The notes beneath the pieces were generated by a model. The model had not been told where the DNA came from and did no database searches. It saw only the letters and a program-made list of their open reading frames with translations. The position numbers and the translations under genes were made by a program. This document shows, in pieces, positions 54,051 to 63,223 of a stretch of DNA of 64,000 nt (the first letter of the stretch is position 1; the number at the start of each line of letters is the position of its first letter). Source of the DNA: JABDMH01 sp050298535 (lineage in GTDB: Bacteria > Bacteroidota > Bacteroidia > Chitinophagales > Saprospiraceae); the NCBI GenBank assembly GCA_050298535.1, contig JBNKUI010000089.1:1-64000 (forward strand), given 5' to 3'.

Positions 54051-54956
54051 TTAAATTTTCTCAAAGACTAATCGATAATGATCCATTACCTCTCTTTCAA
54101 AACAAACTCGGTTGGGACTTACTTTAAAGACATCCACAAGATGCCTGAATTCCCTATCAGTAAAGTAACGGGGGATTAGTGATAAGTACAGCAAGTATTT
54201 TTTCAAATTAAATTTTCTGAATTTTTTTCTCCATTGACCAATAGTTTCAATGTAATCCAGTCTTCCACTGCTTTGCGAAACTAATTTGAAATGATGTTTA
54301 GCGTTGCGTATCACCATGTCAACTCCGTATGGTAGCCAGGAGCCAGGGAATTCTTTTACCATTAATGCCATAATGAAGGCGGTAGAATCCTTCGGTGCGT
54401 TGATGTCCATTTCTTCAAATGGAATCATATTCTTACTAAAGGTCATGGTTTGCATATAAAACCTTCCGCCGGTTGGTAATAGATTACTGATAGTCGTAAA
54501 AAAATCATGGTAAACCTTTTCTTGTTCTCCCCGGCGCCACTCTTCTACGGAGCAAAAATGCTCCAATCCCCCAATACAGGATACTGCATCGAAGGTTCCA
54601 AAATCTTCAGGTTTGACATAGCGACAGTCCTTGACTACTACATTAAATCCATTTTTCTGACAAGCTTTGGCCTGCCCTTCTGACAGCGTTAAACCTATGC
54701 TGGATGCCCCTCTTTCCTTATTTATATATCTCATAAAGGGTGCCCAACCACAAGCCATATCCAGTACTTTGCTACCTTTCTCGATGTGGAGGCTGTCGGC
54801 AATGAACTTGTGCTTGGCTTTTTGGGCTTCTTCAAGGGTCATTGAAAAATCACCATCATATTTCGCTCCGCTATAATCACCGGTTTCTCCCATACTGAGG
54901 CGAAAGATTTTGTCAATGGTTGTGTAGGTGAAGTCTAAATCCTTTTTATCAGCCAT
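54051..54956 (-). CDS. CFA-synthase-like SAM methyltransferase
   Basis: 301 aa. The Rossmann methyltransferase core has motif I VLDMACGWAPFMRYI (64-78), GLTLSEGQAKACQ typical of cyclopropane-fatty-acid synthase relatives, and SCIGGLEHF in place of the usual SVEMFEH-type motif. It lacks the N-terminal lipid-binding extension of true CFA synthase (about 380 aa), so it may methylate another lipid or a small metabolite. It lies upstream of the DinB gene on the same strand. Confidence 0.82.
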   Translation of the reverse strand: MADKKDLDFTYTTIDKIFRLSMGETGDYSGAKYDGDFSMTLEEAQKAKHKFIADSLHIEKGSKVLDMACGWAPFMRYINKERGASSIGLTLSEGQAKACQKNGFNVVVKDCRYVKPEDFGTFDAVSCIGGLEHFCSVEEWRRGEQEKVYHDFFTTISNLLPTGGRFYMQTMTFSKNMIPFEEMDINAPKDSTAFIMALMVKEFPGSWLPYGVDMVIRNAKHHFKLVSQSSGRLDYIETIGQWRKKFRKFNLKKYLLYLSLIPRYFTDREFRHLVDVFKVSPNRVCFEREVMDHYRLVFEKI

Positions 54957-55458
54957 AAGATATGTGTTACTAAAGTTTGTAAGAGAGTCATGAATTTCCG
55001 TCTAAACCGTATATGCCGTCAGAGAAAGTCTTGAGAATGGAGGCAAATGTTTGAGAAAAAAACTGTGGTTAACAATTGCAGCTATTTGACCGGACTTCTC
55101 TTCATATTTCTGAGAAACCCCTTACTTCTTAGAAATGTACGAAAAATTGTACTGGTATGGTCTCGCAGGGAGGTAAGAACCTAGGACGTCGGATGTAAAG
55201 TGGCCTTGAGATAAAGAGGGCATGGATTAGATCTAGATTAATAATTGCAGATTTTCCTCAATGGCAGATGTCCAATACGCCATGATCAAGATGATTAATC
55301 ACGTATGAATCCACTCATGGCAGAGGCAAACTCCGCAATGTTATTAGCATTGCTTGACTTGAAGAAGGCTCTCAGTAGGCTGATTCTCTCCATCCACTTT
55401 GCCCTTCAGGAGTTGCTAGAAATCAGTTTGAATGGTGAGTTGGGGCCGGGAGTACTTC
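54957..55458. other. Intergenic stretch
   Basis: About 500 bp with no supported gene; frames on the plus strand near 55305-55526 run into the metallophosphoesterase gene antisense. I see no clear motif. Confidence 0.5.
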
Positions 55459-56613
55459 CTATATACTGGTCGCAGGTTTGCTACTTTTCTTTGCGATATG
55501 CAACTGCTTTCCATCCTGATCAATGATATATAGCCTATGTTTTTCCATCAATAGCACCTGACCTTGTTGGCCCAGCTTTATACTACAGTCTATGACGATA
55601 AGTTTGCCATCATAGAGCGACAATATCTCCTCCTGACTAGTATGCCCAACAATCATCTTTTTTTGACCAAATGCTCTGAGTATCCCTTTGAACTCGCTCT
55701 TCGAAATAGCTTCCTCTCCAAAATATCCCCGGTACCAAAGCGGACCCGCATCTCCATTGAGTAAATTCAAAACAGAGTCGGCTGTAATCTTAGCATCTGC
55801 TAGGAGAATAATATGCTCTCGAAACATCGTATTAAGTTCATCCAGCGAAAGCTCCAAAGCTGCCACTTCTGGCGAAATACCCGCATGGACGAATAGGTGC
55901 TTATTAATGGAAACAGCTACTTGATGTTGTGCTATCCAGTCACCCAGTACACTACCTCGAACAAAGAACTGGTGATACGGTGTGCGAAAGGCTGCTGCAG
56001 TGTAGTAGTATTTTTTGTGTAGATAACGCAGATCACCCTGCAGCACCATCTGCTCGTGATTACCTAGTATTAAGTGCACCCGTCCCCCTTGCGCAAGTGC
56101 CTGTTGTTCTAAATCGAAGAGAAACCATAGAATCCGTAATACTTCGTCGCCGCGGTCAAAATTATCTCCATTGACGACGAAGTGGCCCCTTCCTAAAGCC
56201 CAGTTATTAGCTTGATCGATTACCCCGCTACTCAACATAAGTTCGCGCATGAGCTGATATTGGCCATGCACATCGCTGATTGCCACTACACGTTTGACTC
56301 TGGTATAGCTGCTAGCCGCTACCTCTGGAAATTGAAGCCGCTGCAAGTCAACCACAGGAAGGCTATCCCGACGAAAAATGGATGCCTTCGCACGCGCAAT
56401 AGTCGTATCGTGTGGTAATCCCCGCTCAACCCATTTTATCTGAATACTATCAGCTTTCTGGAAGATATAGGGCCCATCAAAATACGTCTGATTTACTTGT
56501 GCCTGAAGCGGAAAAGATTGCGTACTCATGAGACATAATAGCATCAGCCAATTGAAGTGTGTGTACCGATCAGCCAGTTGTTTGGAAAAGCAATCGCAAA
56601 GATCCATAAACAT
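55459..56613 (-). CDS. Exported calcineurin-like metallophosphoesterase
   Basis: 384 aa. N-terminal signal sequence (hydrophobic NWLMLLCLMSTQSFPLQAQ, cleavage near residue 39). Metallophosphoesterase motifs SDVHG (113-117), GDNFDRG (149-155) and GNHE (184-187), with later VGHTSQEEI and a final VIDCSIKL strand. The pattern matches Shewanella-like serine/threonine phosphatases. It should hydrolyse phosphoesters in the periplasm using two metal ions; the substrate is unknown. It is a single gene. Confidence 0.88.
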   Translation of the reverse strand: MFMDLCDCFSKQLADRYTHFNWLMLLCLMSTQSFPLQAQVNQTYFDGPYIFQKADSIQIKWVERGLPHDTTIARAKASIFRRDSLPVVDLQRLQFPEVAASSYTRVKRVVAISDVHGQYQLMRELMLSSGVIDQANNWALGRGHFVVNGDNFDRGDEVLRILWFLFDLEQQALAQGGRVHLILGNHEQMVLQGDLRYLHKKYYYTAAAFRTPYHQFFVRGSVLGDWIAQHQVAVSINKHLFVHAGISPEVAALELSLDELNTMFREHIILLADAKITADSVLNLLNGDAGPLWYRGYFGEEAISKSEFKGILRAFGQKKMIVGHTSQEEILSLYDGKLIVIDCSIKLGQQGQVLLMEKHRLYIIDQDGKQLHIAKKSSKPATSI

Positions 56614-56669
56614 TGATCATTAGGTATAACGCGAAAGATAGCAATATTTATCCAAGAATCTTGCCCTGT

Positions 56670-57497
56670 TTAATCTTTAGTTAATCTTCTGATTTCCTTT
56701 TCCACAGCTTCTTTAATTTCATATAAGTTGGCTTCTCTTTGAGCGCATTGTCTGATAATGCGTGTTTGAATATGATACATGCCTACTAGTAAAGATTTAA
56801 AATCTTTTTGAGATTTAATGGATTCTGTAAATTGTACATATTCTGATAAATCACTGAGGTCTTCGTAAAAATCATTCGATTCTACGTGATTATAGGCAGT
56901 TCTGGCTTTTACAGGAAGAATATGATTAACAGCCAAATCTATTTTAGTTCTGTTTGGGAGGTACGATTCATTCCAATCATCAAACCTCTTTTGGATGTTA
57001 TAATAATTAACCAATTCATTTTTAAGTTCAATATTGGTAAGTAATTTAATATTGCCTGTGGCTCTCAAGTCGGTAATCGTGTTCTCAAAAATATGGGGAA
57101 ACTGCACAAAGCCAGAATGCGAAATTGATAACCATAGAGCCATGGTGTCTTGCAATTTCAATTGCTCCCAATTGACGTCGGAAATTTCAGCTTTCGTAAT
57201 GTCATAATCACTTTCAATAAAGTTTAAGGTGTTGGTCAACTTCGCTACATTTTGTTGGGCATTCCATCTTTTAAATTGATACTCTATAGAATCCTTATCC
57301 AAATCAATTTTTAGATTTTTATAATAGCTGACTTCCAATTTCCTTAACTTCTGTTGTTCATTCCAGTTATTAATTTGCAATGCAATCAAAATACCGATCA
57401 CTACCAGCATGATTTCGCCTATTGAGTAGAAGACGTATTTATTGAAACGGTTTTCAGCTAGTAGTTTTTGACGGATTTTTCGAAAGAATTTTATCAT
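56670..57497 (-). CDS. DUF6090 membrane protein (paralogue 2)
   Basis: 275 aa. Family start MIKFFRKIRQKLLAENRFNK, a single transmembrane helix (YSIGEIMLVVIGILIALQIN) and the NWNEQQ signature, then about 200 residues of helical extracytoplasmic domain. It has no enzymatic motif. The same N-terminal 50 residues occur almost unchanged at 58564 and 59712 while the rest differs, so the module is conserved and the distal part variable. Function is unknown. Confidence 0.82.
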   Translation of the reverse strand: MIKFFRKIRQKLLAENRFNKYVFYSIGEIMLVVIGILIALQINNWNEQQKLRKLEVSYYKNLKIDLDKDSIEYQFKRWNAQQNVAKLTNTLNFIESDYDITKAEISDVNWEQLKLQDTMALWLSISHSGFVQFPHIFENTITDLRATGNIKLLTNIELKNELVNYYNIQKRFDDWNESYLPNRTKIDLAVNHILPVKARTAYNHVESNDFYEDLSDLSEYVQFTESIKSQKDFKSLLVGMYHIQTRIIRQCAQREANLYEIKEAVEKEIRRLTKD

Positions 57498-57759
57498 TGG
57501 TTAGCGTTTGGTCATAATGCTGCACAACATGAGTACTCGTGACTAACCCTCAAGTTTTTACGGGAGGAGCCTGATGTACAATTCTTAACGAGGTTCTTTG
57601 TACATTATGAAGATAGTGGTTTACTGCGTTTGGACACTCCATGGAGCCACTAAATAGAGAAAAGTCGTCCCAAATAGGCTGATTTGTAACCTTATAAGCC
57701 GTTTTCCAGTAATCTCATGCTTTTTATTATCAAAATTAACAGTATGTTGTTTTGGATGG

Positions 57760-57842
57760 CTCTTAGCCAAATTCAGTGGGTCTAAGGAATTAGGGATAGG
57801 TTTTTATAAGGTTTGGCCGGTTTTTATGGGGTTAGGTTCCTG
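57760..57842 (+). repeat. 83-bp intergenic repeat, copy 1
   Basis: Begins TCTTAGCCAAATTCAGTGGG and runs through AAGGAATTAGGGATAG to GGTTCCTG; recurs at 60720-60803 with roughly 80% identity by eye. Confidence 0.8.
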
Positions 57843-58038
57843 CCTTCAGGATTGGGCGAGCGTCACACATATGATTTGAAGCGGCGATGCTCTATACTGT
57901 ATGAGCTAAAGTAAGAGATAGAGCAGAGAACCTATAAGAACTAACCTCTGAGCATCAATTGCAGGGGAGTAAGATGCGCGAGTTTATAGAGCATAGCGGA
58001 AAATCATATAGTGTGACCGACCAAGGCTGACAGCAGGC

Positions 58039-58085
58039 ATCCCGATAATTATCGGGATTGCCCAACTTTTTCTGCAAAAAGTTGG
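58039..58085 (+). repeat. Double hairpin element
   Basis: A perfect 20-bp palindrome (58039-58058, half-site ATCCCGATAA) is followed after 3 bp by a perfect 10-bp stem CCAACTTTTT / AAAAAGTTGG with loop CTGC (58062-58085). This is typical of small non-coding repetitive elements; no gene end lies close enough for it to be a simple terminator. Confidence 0.75.
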
Positions 58086-58307
58086 CCGCCGGAGGCATCT
58101 GGAATAATACAATCCAATTCTTTAGTTAACCCTATATTCAACCAATCTAGCATTTACACCAAGGTTAACATACAACATGAATTTACTCCATATTCACGAA
58201 ACCCACTGTATATGACAAAGAACCTTTTGGATGATTTTGGCGGGAGCCGAATTAGAATGTCAATCACCCTTATGGCCTAGATCCAGGTTATTAAGTAAGG
58301 AGAAGAA

Positions 58308-58376
58308 TCGCTGACGAGGTACGGATAGACCAGACTGAATAGGGGAGCAGTGAGGGACATGGATAGTATAGTTCAT
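58308..58376 (+). repeat. Dispersed intergenic repeat, copy 1
   Basis: Contains CGCTGACGAGGT and GGGAGCAGTGAGGGACAT...GATAGTATAGTT, shared with the copies at 59445, 61938 and 63224. Confidence 0.6.
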
Positions 58377-58563
58377 ATAGGGAGATGCATCTTATTTTTC
58401 ATAGGTAAGATAGTGTTAATAAATCATACTACTCGGTAACCTTAGTACAAATTAGGTGGCAGAATACGAGGTGTTTGCAGTTTAATTTAATCTAAGGCCA
58501 AGCAAAGCTCAAAAAGGGTCCAATCAATACGGTATTATTTTGAGGGGCAATTACACTGAGTAT

Positions 58564-59307
58564 TTAGGGGTTTCTTCTCATTTCCTCTTCAATCTCATCA
58601 ATCAGATTTTGCATCTCATTTTTGACCCCGATTTTTAAGCCCATATACCAAAATCGATTGTTAGTGGTGCTCCTCACCAAACTTTCAAATCTGGTATCAT
58701 TCAATAGGGCTTCATAATCGATGGGTATAAGCATTTCAACGGAATCTCCTAATACCGTAGCGGTGAGTAGAAAATGTTCATAAATTTCACTGTTCAGAAG
58801 TTCATTACGTCTCTCTGTTACATCATTTAACTCGACAAACATTAAATGGGGATACGTGTTGTCAAATAGATTGCTGATTTTCATTCGCAATGAATCATTT
58901 TGAATAGTTCCCACACCTTTGGATTGCAAAGAAGTATATCCACTCGTAGGGATAGGAAAAAGTCTACCATATGGAAATCTGTGAAATGCTATTCCTAGCT
59001 CGTCCGTAAAGTCTTTCTTATTCTGAAGATAATCAAGAATTAGAATTGATAAATCTAAGTTGACTGAATCAAGAGACAGTGCTACATCCATGGACTCAAC
59101 CCCGGTGATGAGATTATTTTTTATTTCAAGTAATATTTTAAGCTCTTCCTGATGTATTTTCTTCTCTTCGTTCCAGTTGTTTATTTGTAAGGCAATCAAA
59201 ATTCCGATTACGACAAGCACTATTTCGCCGATTGCATAAAGTAAATACTTGCTGAATTTGTTTTCAGAGAGCAATTTTTGTCGAATTTTTCTGAAGAATT
59301 TTATCAT
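58564..59307 (-). CDS. DUF6090 membrane protein (paralogue 3)
   Basis: 247 aa. Starts MIKFFRKIRQKLLSENKFSK, with a transmembrane helix IGEIVLVVIGILIALQINNW and NWNEEKK, then a variable helical domain with a PTSGYTSLQSKGVGTIQND segment of the kind common in this family. It is isolated, with about 1.1 kb of non-coding sequence downstream. Function is unknown. Confidence 0.82.
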   Translation of the reverse strand: MIKFFRKIRQKLLSENKFSKYLLYAIGEIVLVVIGILIALQINNWNEEKKIHQEELKILLEIKNNLITGVESMDVALSLDSVNLDLSILILDYLQNKKDFTDELGIAFHRFPYGRLFPIPTSGYTSLQSKGVGTIQNDSLRMKISNLFDNTYPHLMFVELNDVTERRNELLNSEIYEHFLLTATVLGDSVEMLIPIDYEALLNDTRFESLVRSTTNNRFWYMGLKIGVKNEMQNLIDEIEEEMRRNP

Positions 59308-59711
59308 TGCTTAGAGCTTGGTAGTACCTAACTTTCATTCCTTTATCGAGTGATCTTATTCAATAGTCCACTAATTTGAATTTTCACGTTCAAGTTAAGG
59401 GGTTCTATGAATTTACTAAAAAGGTCGTAAAGTGGGTAGGACGATCGCTGATACCGTGTCAATAGATCGGACAGGATGGGGGAGTAGTGAGCGACATCGA
59501 TAGTCTAGTTTCGGCTTCCAAAACTTAGCACCTATCTTACTCGTGCCAAAGAAGATGATTGGGAGTAGGCGAAGATCCGAGTGAATGGAAACCGTCAGCC
59601 TCCCTACAGAGAGAAACATACACTAAGCCAGACCTCCAAAAGTCACCACAGCTATGGGGATCTGAATTGGGCCAGGACAAGCCATTACTGTGAGGCATTG
59701 TTGAGCTTTTG
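59308..59711. other. Intergenic stretch between DUF6090 genes
   Basis: No gene supported. It contains dispersed-repeat copy 2 at 59445-59570. Confidence 0.55.
59445..59570 (+). repeat. Dispersed intergenic repeat, copy 2
   Basis: CGCTGATACC...GGGGGAGTAGTGAGCGACAT...TCTAGTTTCGGCTTCC...ATCTTACTCGTGCCAAAGA; the second half matches the copy at 61938 and the first half that at 63224. Confidence 0.6.
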
Positions 59712-60479
59712 TTATTCTTTGATATTGTTTTCACTTAATTCCTGCTCTATTTCAGCTACCAATTCTTTGGCATTTGTCAGTATTTCAGCTATGTAACTGC
59801 GCCGGTTTCCGGTGACAGCGTCGATCGCATGGCTATAGAATCGGGATAAGGCTAGGTAAGTAGGTGAATTATGATTGCGGATCCAGGTCGTATCCAGCCT
59901 TGTAATATCGAATGATGGATCGCTATGGTGCCTCTTTATAAAAGCGTAGGCGTCTAGATTGGTGGCTTTAAAATACTCTCGTGAATCTTCACCAATCTCT
60001 CTTAGGAATTGTTGGTATTTTTCTATTAATGCATAATAATCACTTAAGCGGTTTAGTAAGGTCTTGTTCTTGATAATATAGATGCCGCTGGTATTGAGCA
60101 TTTCATCGTAGGTCTTTCTATTTACTGTTATATTGGCCCATCGGTATTCTATTAACGAATCAAGGGTCATTATATCCTTCACTGATTTTACCTGAAGTAG
60201 TAGTTCCAGTGCTTTGTTTTGATTGGATTGACGCACCGCTAAAATGGAGTCCCTTAACGTTAAATCTTTGATATCCAAATTGATATCGTCTTTTAAATTC
60301 ATAATAAAGTTTAATTCTCTTTTGTGTTCTTTATTATCTTCATTTAAATCGTTAAGCTGAATGGCGATTAGGATACCAATGACTACGAGAATAATCTCAC
60401 CGATCGCATAGATCAGATATTTACTAAACTTACTTTGCGAGAGCAGCTTTTGTCTAATTTTTCTAAAGAAGTTTATCAT
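59712..60479 (-). CDS. DUF6090 membrane protein (paralogue 4)
   Basis: 255 aa. Starts MINFFRKIRQKLLSQSKFSK, with a transmembrane helix IGEIILVVIGILIAIQLNDL and DLNEDNKEHK replacing the NWNE signature, then a helical domain (TYDEMLNTSGIYIIKNKTLL). It is the third of three near-consecutive paralogues on one strand, each separated by 400-1100 bp of repeat-containing sequence, so they are unlikely to form one operon. Function is unknown. Confidence 0.82.
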   Translation of the reverse strand: MINFFRKIRQKLLSQSKFSKYLIYAIGEIILVVIGILIAIQLNDLNEDNKEHKRELNFIMNLKDDINLDIKDLTLRDSILAVRQSNQNKALELLLQVKSVKDIMTLDSLIEYRWANITVNRKTYDEMLNTSGIYIIKNKTLLNRLSDYYALIEKYQQFLREIGEDSREYFKATNLDAYAFIKRHHSDPSFDITRLDTTWIRNHNSPTYLALSRFYSHAIDAVTGNRRSYIAEILTNAKELVAEIEQELSENNIKE

Positions 60480-60534
60480 GAGTGATTATGGTCCAAGTCC
60501 CACAGCGACTTGATGGTTGCAAAAGTATGTTCTA

Positions 60535-60632
60535 TGTAGTGAGGCACATCTAAAGTATGGATTAGCTTCGATAAGGTAACACAATTCGTTCTCACGGCAA
60601 AGAGTGATGGGGAAATAGTAACCGTTGTAAAG
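60535..60632 (+). repeat. Dispersed intergenic repeat, copy 3
   Basis: AAGTATGGATTAGCTTCGAT then AAGGTAACACAATTCGTTCT and GGCAAAGAGTGATGGGGAAA; very close to 63279-63352. Confidence 0.75.
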
Positions 60633-60719
60633 AGCGACATGATCATAGCGGCGGTTGCACCTCGGTTCTAATGTCAGTCCTTTTATTTTTCTCAACTATA
60701 GCACCGAATAGATAATTGG

Positions 60720-60803
60720 TTCTTAGCCAAATTCAGTGGGTCCAAGGAATTAGGGATAGATTTTTTTTAAGATTTTGGCCAGTTTTTATGTATTGGATTC
60801 CTG
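60720..60803 (+). repeat. 83-bp intergenic repeat, copy 2
   Basis: TTCTTAGCCAAATTCAGTGG through AAGGAATTAGGGATAG, matching 57760-57842. Confidence 0.8.
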
Positions 60804-60881
60804 TGCTAGTTGAGGTATTTGTGATATACTTAATTCACCTAAATTTAATTTTGCTATGGCTTCTTGAATAGACATACTTTG

Positions 60882-61181
60882 CTAAAAATAAATGAAAATT
60901 CTCCCGTCCCAAGGCATTTCTCTTCCTCTAAATATCGTTAGTTGAAGAATATTGAATATGGCCACAGCAGCAAATGATAAATTCAATATTCGTAGATTCT
61001 TTTTCTTTATAAATAGGATTGTTCCTATAACAGCAAAGATTATTGAAATGCCTAAATAACAAGTAAAGTAAAAAACATCACCAAGACCCCATCCATAGGT
61101 CATTCTTCCATTTAGACTTAAAATTGCGATTGCTATTTGAATTGACAAAATTAGATATGTTATTAAAATTTTATTCATCAT
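60882..61181 (-). CDS. Small three-helix membrane protein
   Basis: 99 aa. Three hydrophobic helices: ILITYLILSIQIAIAILSL, VFYFTCYLGISIIFAVIGTI and LSFAAVAIFNILQLTIF, with KKKN between the second and third. No family recognised. Two Met codons stand at the start; either is possible. AT-rich, in a repeat-laden region, but hydrophobic organisation and length support a real gene. Confidence 0.6.
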   Translation of the reverse strand: MMNKILITYLILSIQIAIAILSLNGRMTYGWGLGDVFYFTCYLGISIIFAVIGTILFIKKKNLRILNLSFAAVAIFNILQLTIFRGREMPWDGRIFIYF

Positions 61182-61262
61182 AATGAGCTATTACGTCCTA
61201 GCATACCCGACGGCCAGCCCGTAAGGGTGGGTGGCGTGGTCATGCAGTGTTGTCAGCTGGTA

Positions 61263-61787
61263 TCAATTACACAATTTGCACTGTTCGTTCAAAATTTCAA
61301 TGAATAATCCTTCAACTAAATATTCTTCGACACATTTCCTTTTCGGATTGTATATGAAATCGATTTTGGGTGGATCGTATGGTGGTGGGAATTCCTTATC
61401 AAGGGAGTCAAATAGTTCTGCTGTTTGTTTTTTCCATGTTAGTTTATTTGCAGTTGTCTGTGTCAAATCATCTATATCTCTGGCTAATCCAGTATCTGCA
61501 GATGTTAAAAATTGATGTATTTTATATCCATTGTATTTTGAGACCCAAAATTCACCCTCCAACTTACGTAAATTCTTTGTGTCCACTGTTACAGATATGT
61601 ACGATGTGCTATCTGTCCAGTTCTTGACATCAGATACGAAGACTTTCATACTTTTTTCTGAATCAGATTTGTCAATTAAGTGCGAGAGGACACATTCAAG
61701 TATTTGTTCTGTTTCAAAATCAGGGTTGTTAGGATTTCTACATCCGCAGAAGAAAAGAAGAAGGATTATTTTAAGATTCCATTCCAT
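61263..61787 (-). CDS. Putative lipoprotein of unknown function
   Basis: 174 aa. N-terminus MEWNLKIILLLFFCGCRNPN carries a lipobox-like LLFFCGC; Cys14 or Cys16 would be lipidated, though the n-region has only one Lys. The mature part is charged (SDVKNWTDSTSYISVTVDTK; GYKIHQFLTSADTGLARDID) and ends with CKLCN. No family recognised. It stands alone between intergenic repeats. Confidence 0.6.
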   Translation of the reverse strand: MEWNLKIILLLFFCGCRNPNNPDFETEQILECVLSHLIDKSDSEKSMKVFVSDVKNWTDSTSYISVTVDTKNLRKLEGEFWVSKYNGYKIHQFLTSADTGLARDIDDLTQTTANKLTWKKQTAELFDSLDKEFPPPYDPPKIDFIYNPKRKCVEEYLVEGLFIEILNEQCKLCN

Positions 61788-62538
61788 AATTTAATTTTGA
61801 TCATTTACTTGCTGGCAACAATTTCTATGTTCCATATAACTACATTTTAGATACCGATTTTGCATGTAACTCACCATTGTAGTCAGTATCTGATCATTAA
61901 GTGGGAGAAATAACCACGATTAAGTTTCGGATATATCTGGGCGAATGGGCGGGTAGCGATATTCATCGAACGTGTAGTTTTGGTTTGGAAAAGTTAAGAC
62001 AAATCTTACTCATTGCAAAGAGGAGTTTTTCTAAGTTTCAATGGTCAGATCGAGTGGAAATAAAGGCTTTAATCTGAGTGGGCCCATCGAGGCTAGTAAT
62101 AAGGCATGGACCTTGCATCTTTTGAAGTAATCTTTCACCATCTGGCCAGTGAATGATGCATCAACTTTGACCCACGATAGTCGGGCTCTATATAGAGTCC
62201 AGTCCACAGGTCCGAGAGTAGGAACTTTCCCCGTGTTTGTTTGGAGTGCCAGTCAAAGTCTTTTTTATTTTGTTTCTATTGTCGCCAGCAATTAGTGATC
62301 GCAGACTGATTTTAGGCGGATGATTGAAATGGGAGAGAAGAGTAGTGGGCATGCGTAGCTGAATGGACGATCAGATCATTCCACCGCTTCGGGATATTTG
62401 GTTGGAGGTGATTTCGACAGGAATGAATCTGCAATCGAGGCGACAAGGCACCACTAATTGAGACTTCGCAAGGTTTGTTTAACTGTATTGGTTAAGAGGA
62501 CGTTTAATACGGCTTAAATATGTTAGGGGCAAAGCGAC
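61788..62538. other. Gene-free 750-bp stretch
   Basis: No supported gene. It holds a diverged copy of the dispersed repeat at 61938-62034; the rest shows no recognisable feature. Confidence 0.55.
61938..62034 (+). repeat. Dispersed intergenic repeat, diverged copy 4
   Basis: CTGGGCGAATGGGCGGGTAG, then GTGTAGTTTTGGTTTGGAAA and ATCTTACTCATTGCAAAGAG. It aligns with 59485-59553 at roughly 65% by eye. Confidence 0.45.
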
Positions 62539-62991
62539 CTATTTTTCATCTAGCGTCACAAAAAGTTGTGATTTTATTTTCCAAATTCCAGATTCTTTAG
62601 TCCACATTGCGGAATAATTGCCATTGATTATAGATTTGTCACTTATTTCTGGGTTATATCCATTCCAGATTCCGCTTTCCCAAGCCAAACTTCTCTCTGT
62701 ATTAACTGTAATCTCTTTAGTATCTCGCATCCAATACATCTTGCTTTGTCCGGCAGCTAAAATATATTTTTCCAATTCATCCTTTCCACATAACAATGTC
62801 CCATTTCCAGTAGTAATTAATACATCATCCGTCAGATAGGAAAGTACTTCTGCATGGTCATAGGACTTAAGTGCAGCATTGGATGCATTTCTAATTGCTG
62901 ATATTTGCTCTTTATCGGTTTGAGAAATCAAATTGGATGAGAAAAATAGGATACAAAGAATTGCAAAAGGGATATATTTATTTTGTTTCAT
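62539..62991 (-). CDS. Exported SnoaL/DUF4440-like (NTF2-fold) protein
   Basis: 150 aa. Signal peptide MKQNKYIPFAILCILFFSSN, cleavage after ISQ. The rest matches the DUF4440 NTF2-like fold: an N-terminal helix pair (AIRNASNAALKSYDHAEVLS), YLTDDVLITTGNGTLLCGKD, and closing strands (YSAMWTKESGIWKIKSQLFV). Small cone-shaped folds of this kind bind varied ligands; the ligand is unknown. It is a single gene, with a strong hairpin 35 bp upstream of its start. Confidence 0.78.
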   Translation of the reverse strand: MKQNKYIPFAILCILFFSSNLISQTDKEQISAIRNASNAALKSYDHAEVLSYLTDDVLITTGNGTLLCGKDELEKYILAAGQSKMYWMRDTKEITVNTERSLAWESGIWNGYNPEISDKSIINGNYSAMWTKESGIWKIKSQLFVTLDEK

Positions 62992-63025
62992 CAGTTATTT
63001 GAATTTTTAATTTCTAATTTATTTT

Positions 63026-63051
63026 GTCTGCTGGCATTTTTGCTAGCAGAC
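63026..63051. promoter_or_regulatory. Hairpin in the leader of the DUF4440 gene
   Basis: GTCTGCTGGCA / TGCTAGCAGAC, an 11-bp stem with one wobble and a TTTT loop, 35 bp upstream of the minus-strand start. There is no flanking T-run on either strand, so a regulatory or RNA-stability role is more likely than termination. Confidence 0.4.
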
Positions 63052-63223
63052 TGTGGAAACGACGTAGCGGCAACTTGTAAGCTTTGATCGTTCGCGCTTT
63101 GTTGTGGTTTCTGCTTTTTCAAACTCGTTTTTCAGCTAGATAGTTAGATTGTCAATTTTACAAATACCTTCGAATTCGCAGCCCAAATCTTTTGTAATGT
63201 GGATCATAAATTATTAGCAAAAT

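Larger units (their letters stand above)
57498..58563. other. Gene-free 1.07-kb stretch with repeats
   Basis: No gene supported on either strand. It holds one copy of the 83-bp intergenic repeat (57760-57842), a pair of adjacent perfect hairpins (58039-58085) and a copy of the dispersed repeat (58308-58376). Confidence 0.6.
60480..60881. other. Intergenic stretch with two repeats
   Basis: No gene supported. It contains dispersed-repeat copy 3 (60535-60632) and the second copy of the 83-bp repeat (60720-60803). Confidence 0.55.

Noticed and set aside
55305..55526. 73-codon plus-strand frame as a small gene
   Set aside because: It runs into the metallophosphoesterase gene antisense, has no ribosome binding site and no recognisable protein pattern.
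57900..58035. Possible structured RNA in the large spacer before the double hairpin
   Set aside because: No tRNA-like or known riboswitch pattern could be drawn by eye; only the hairpins downstream are convincing.
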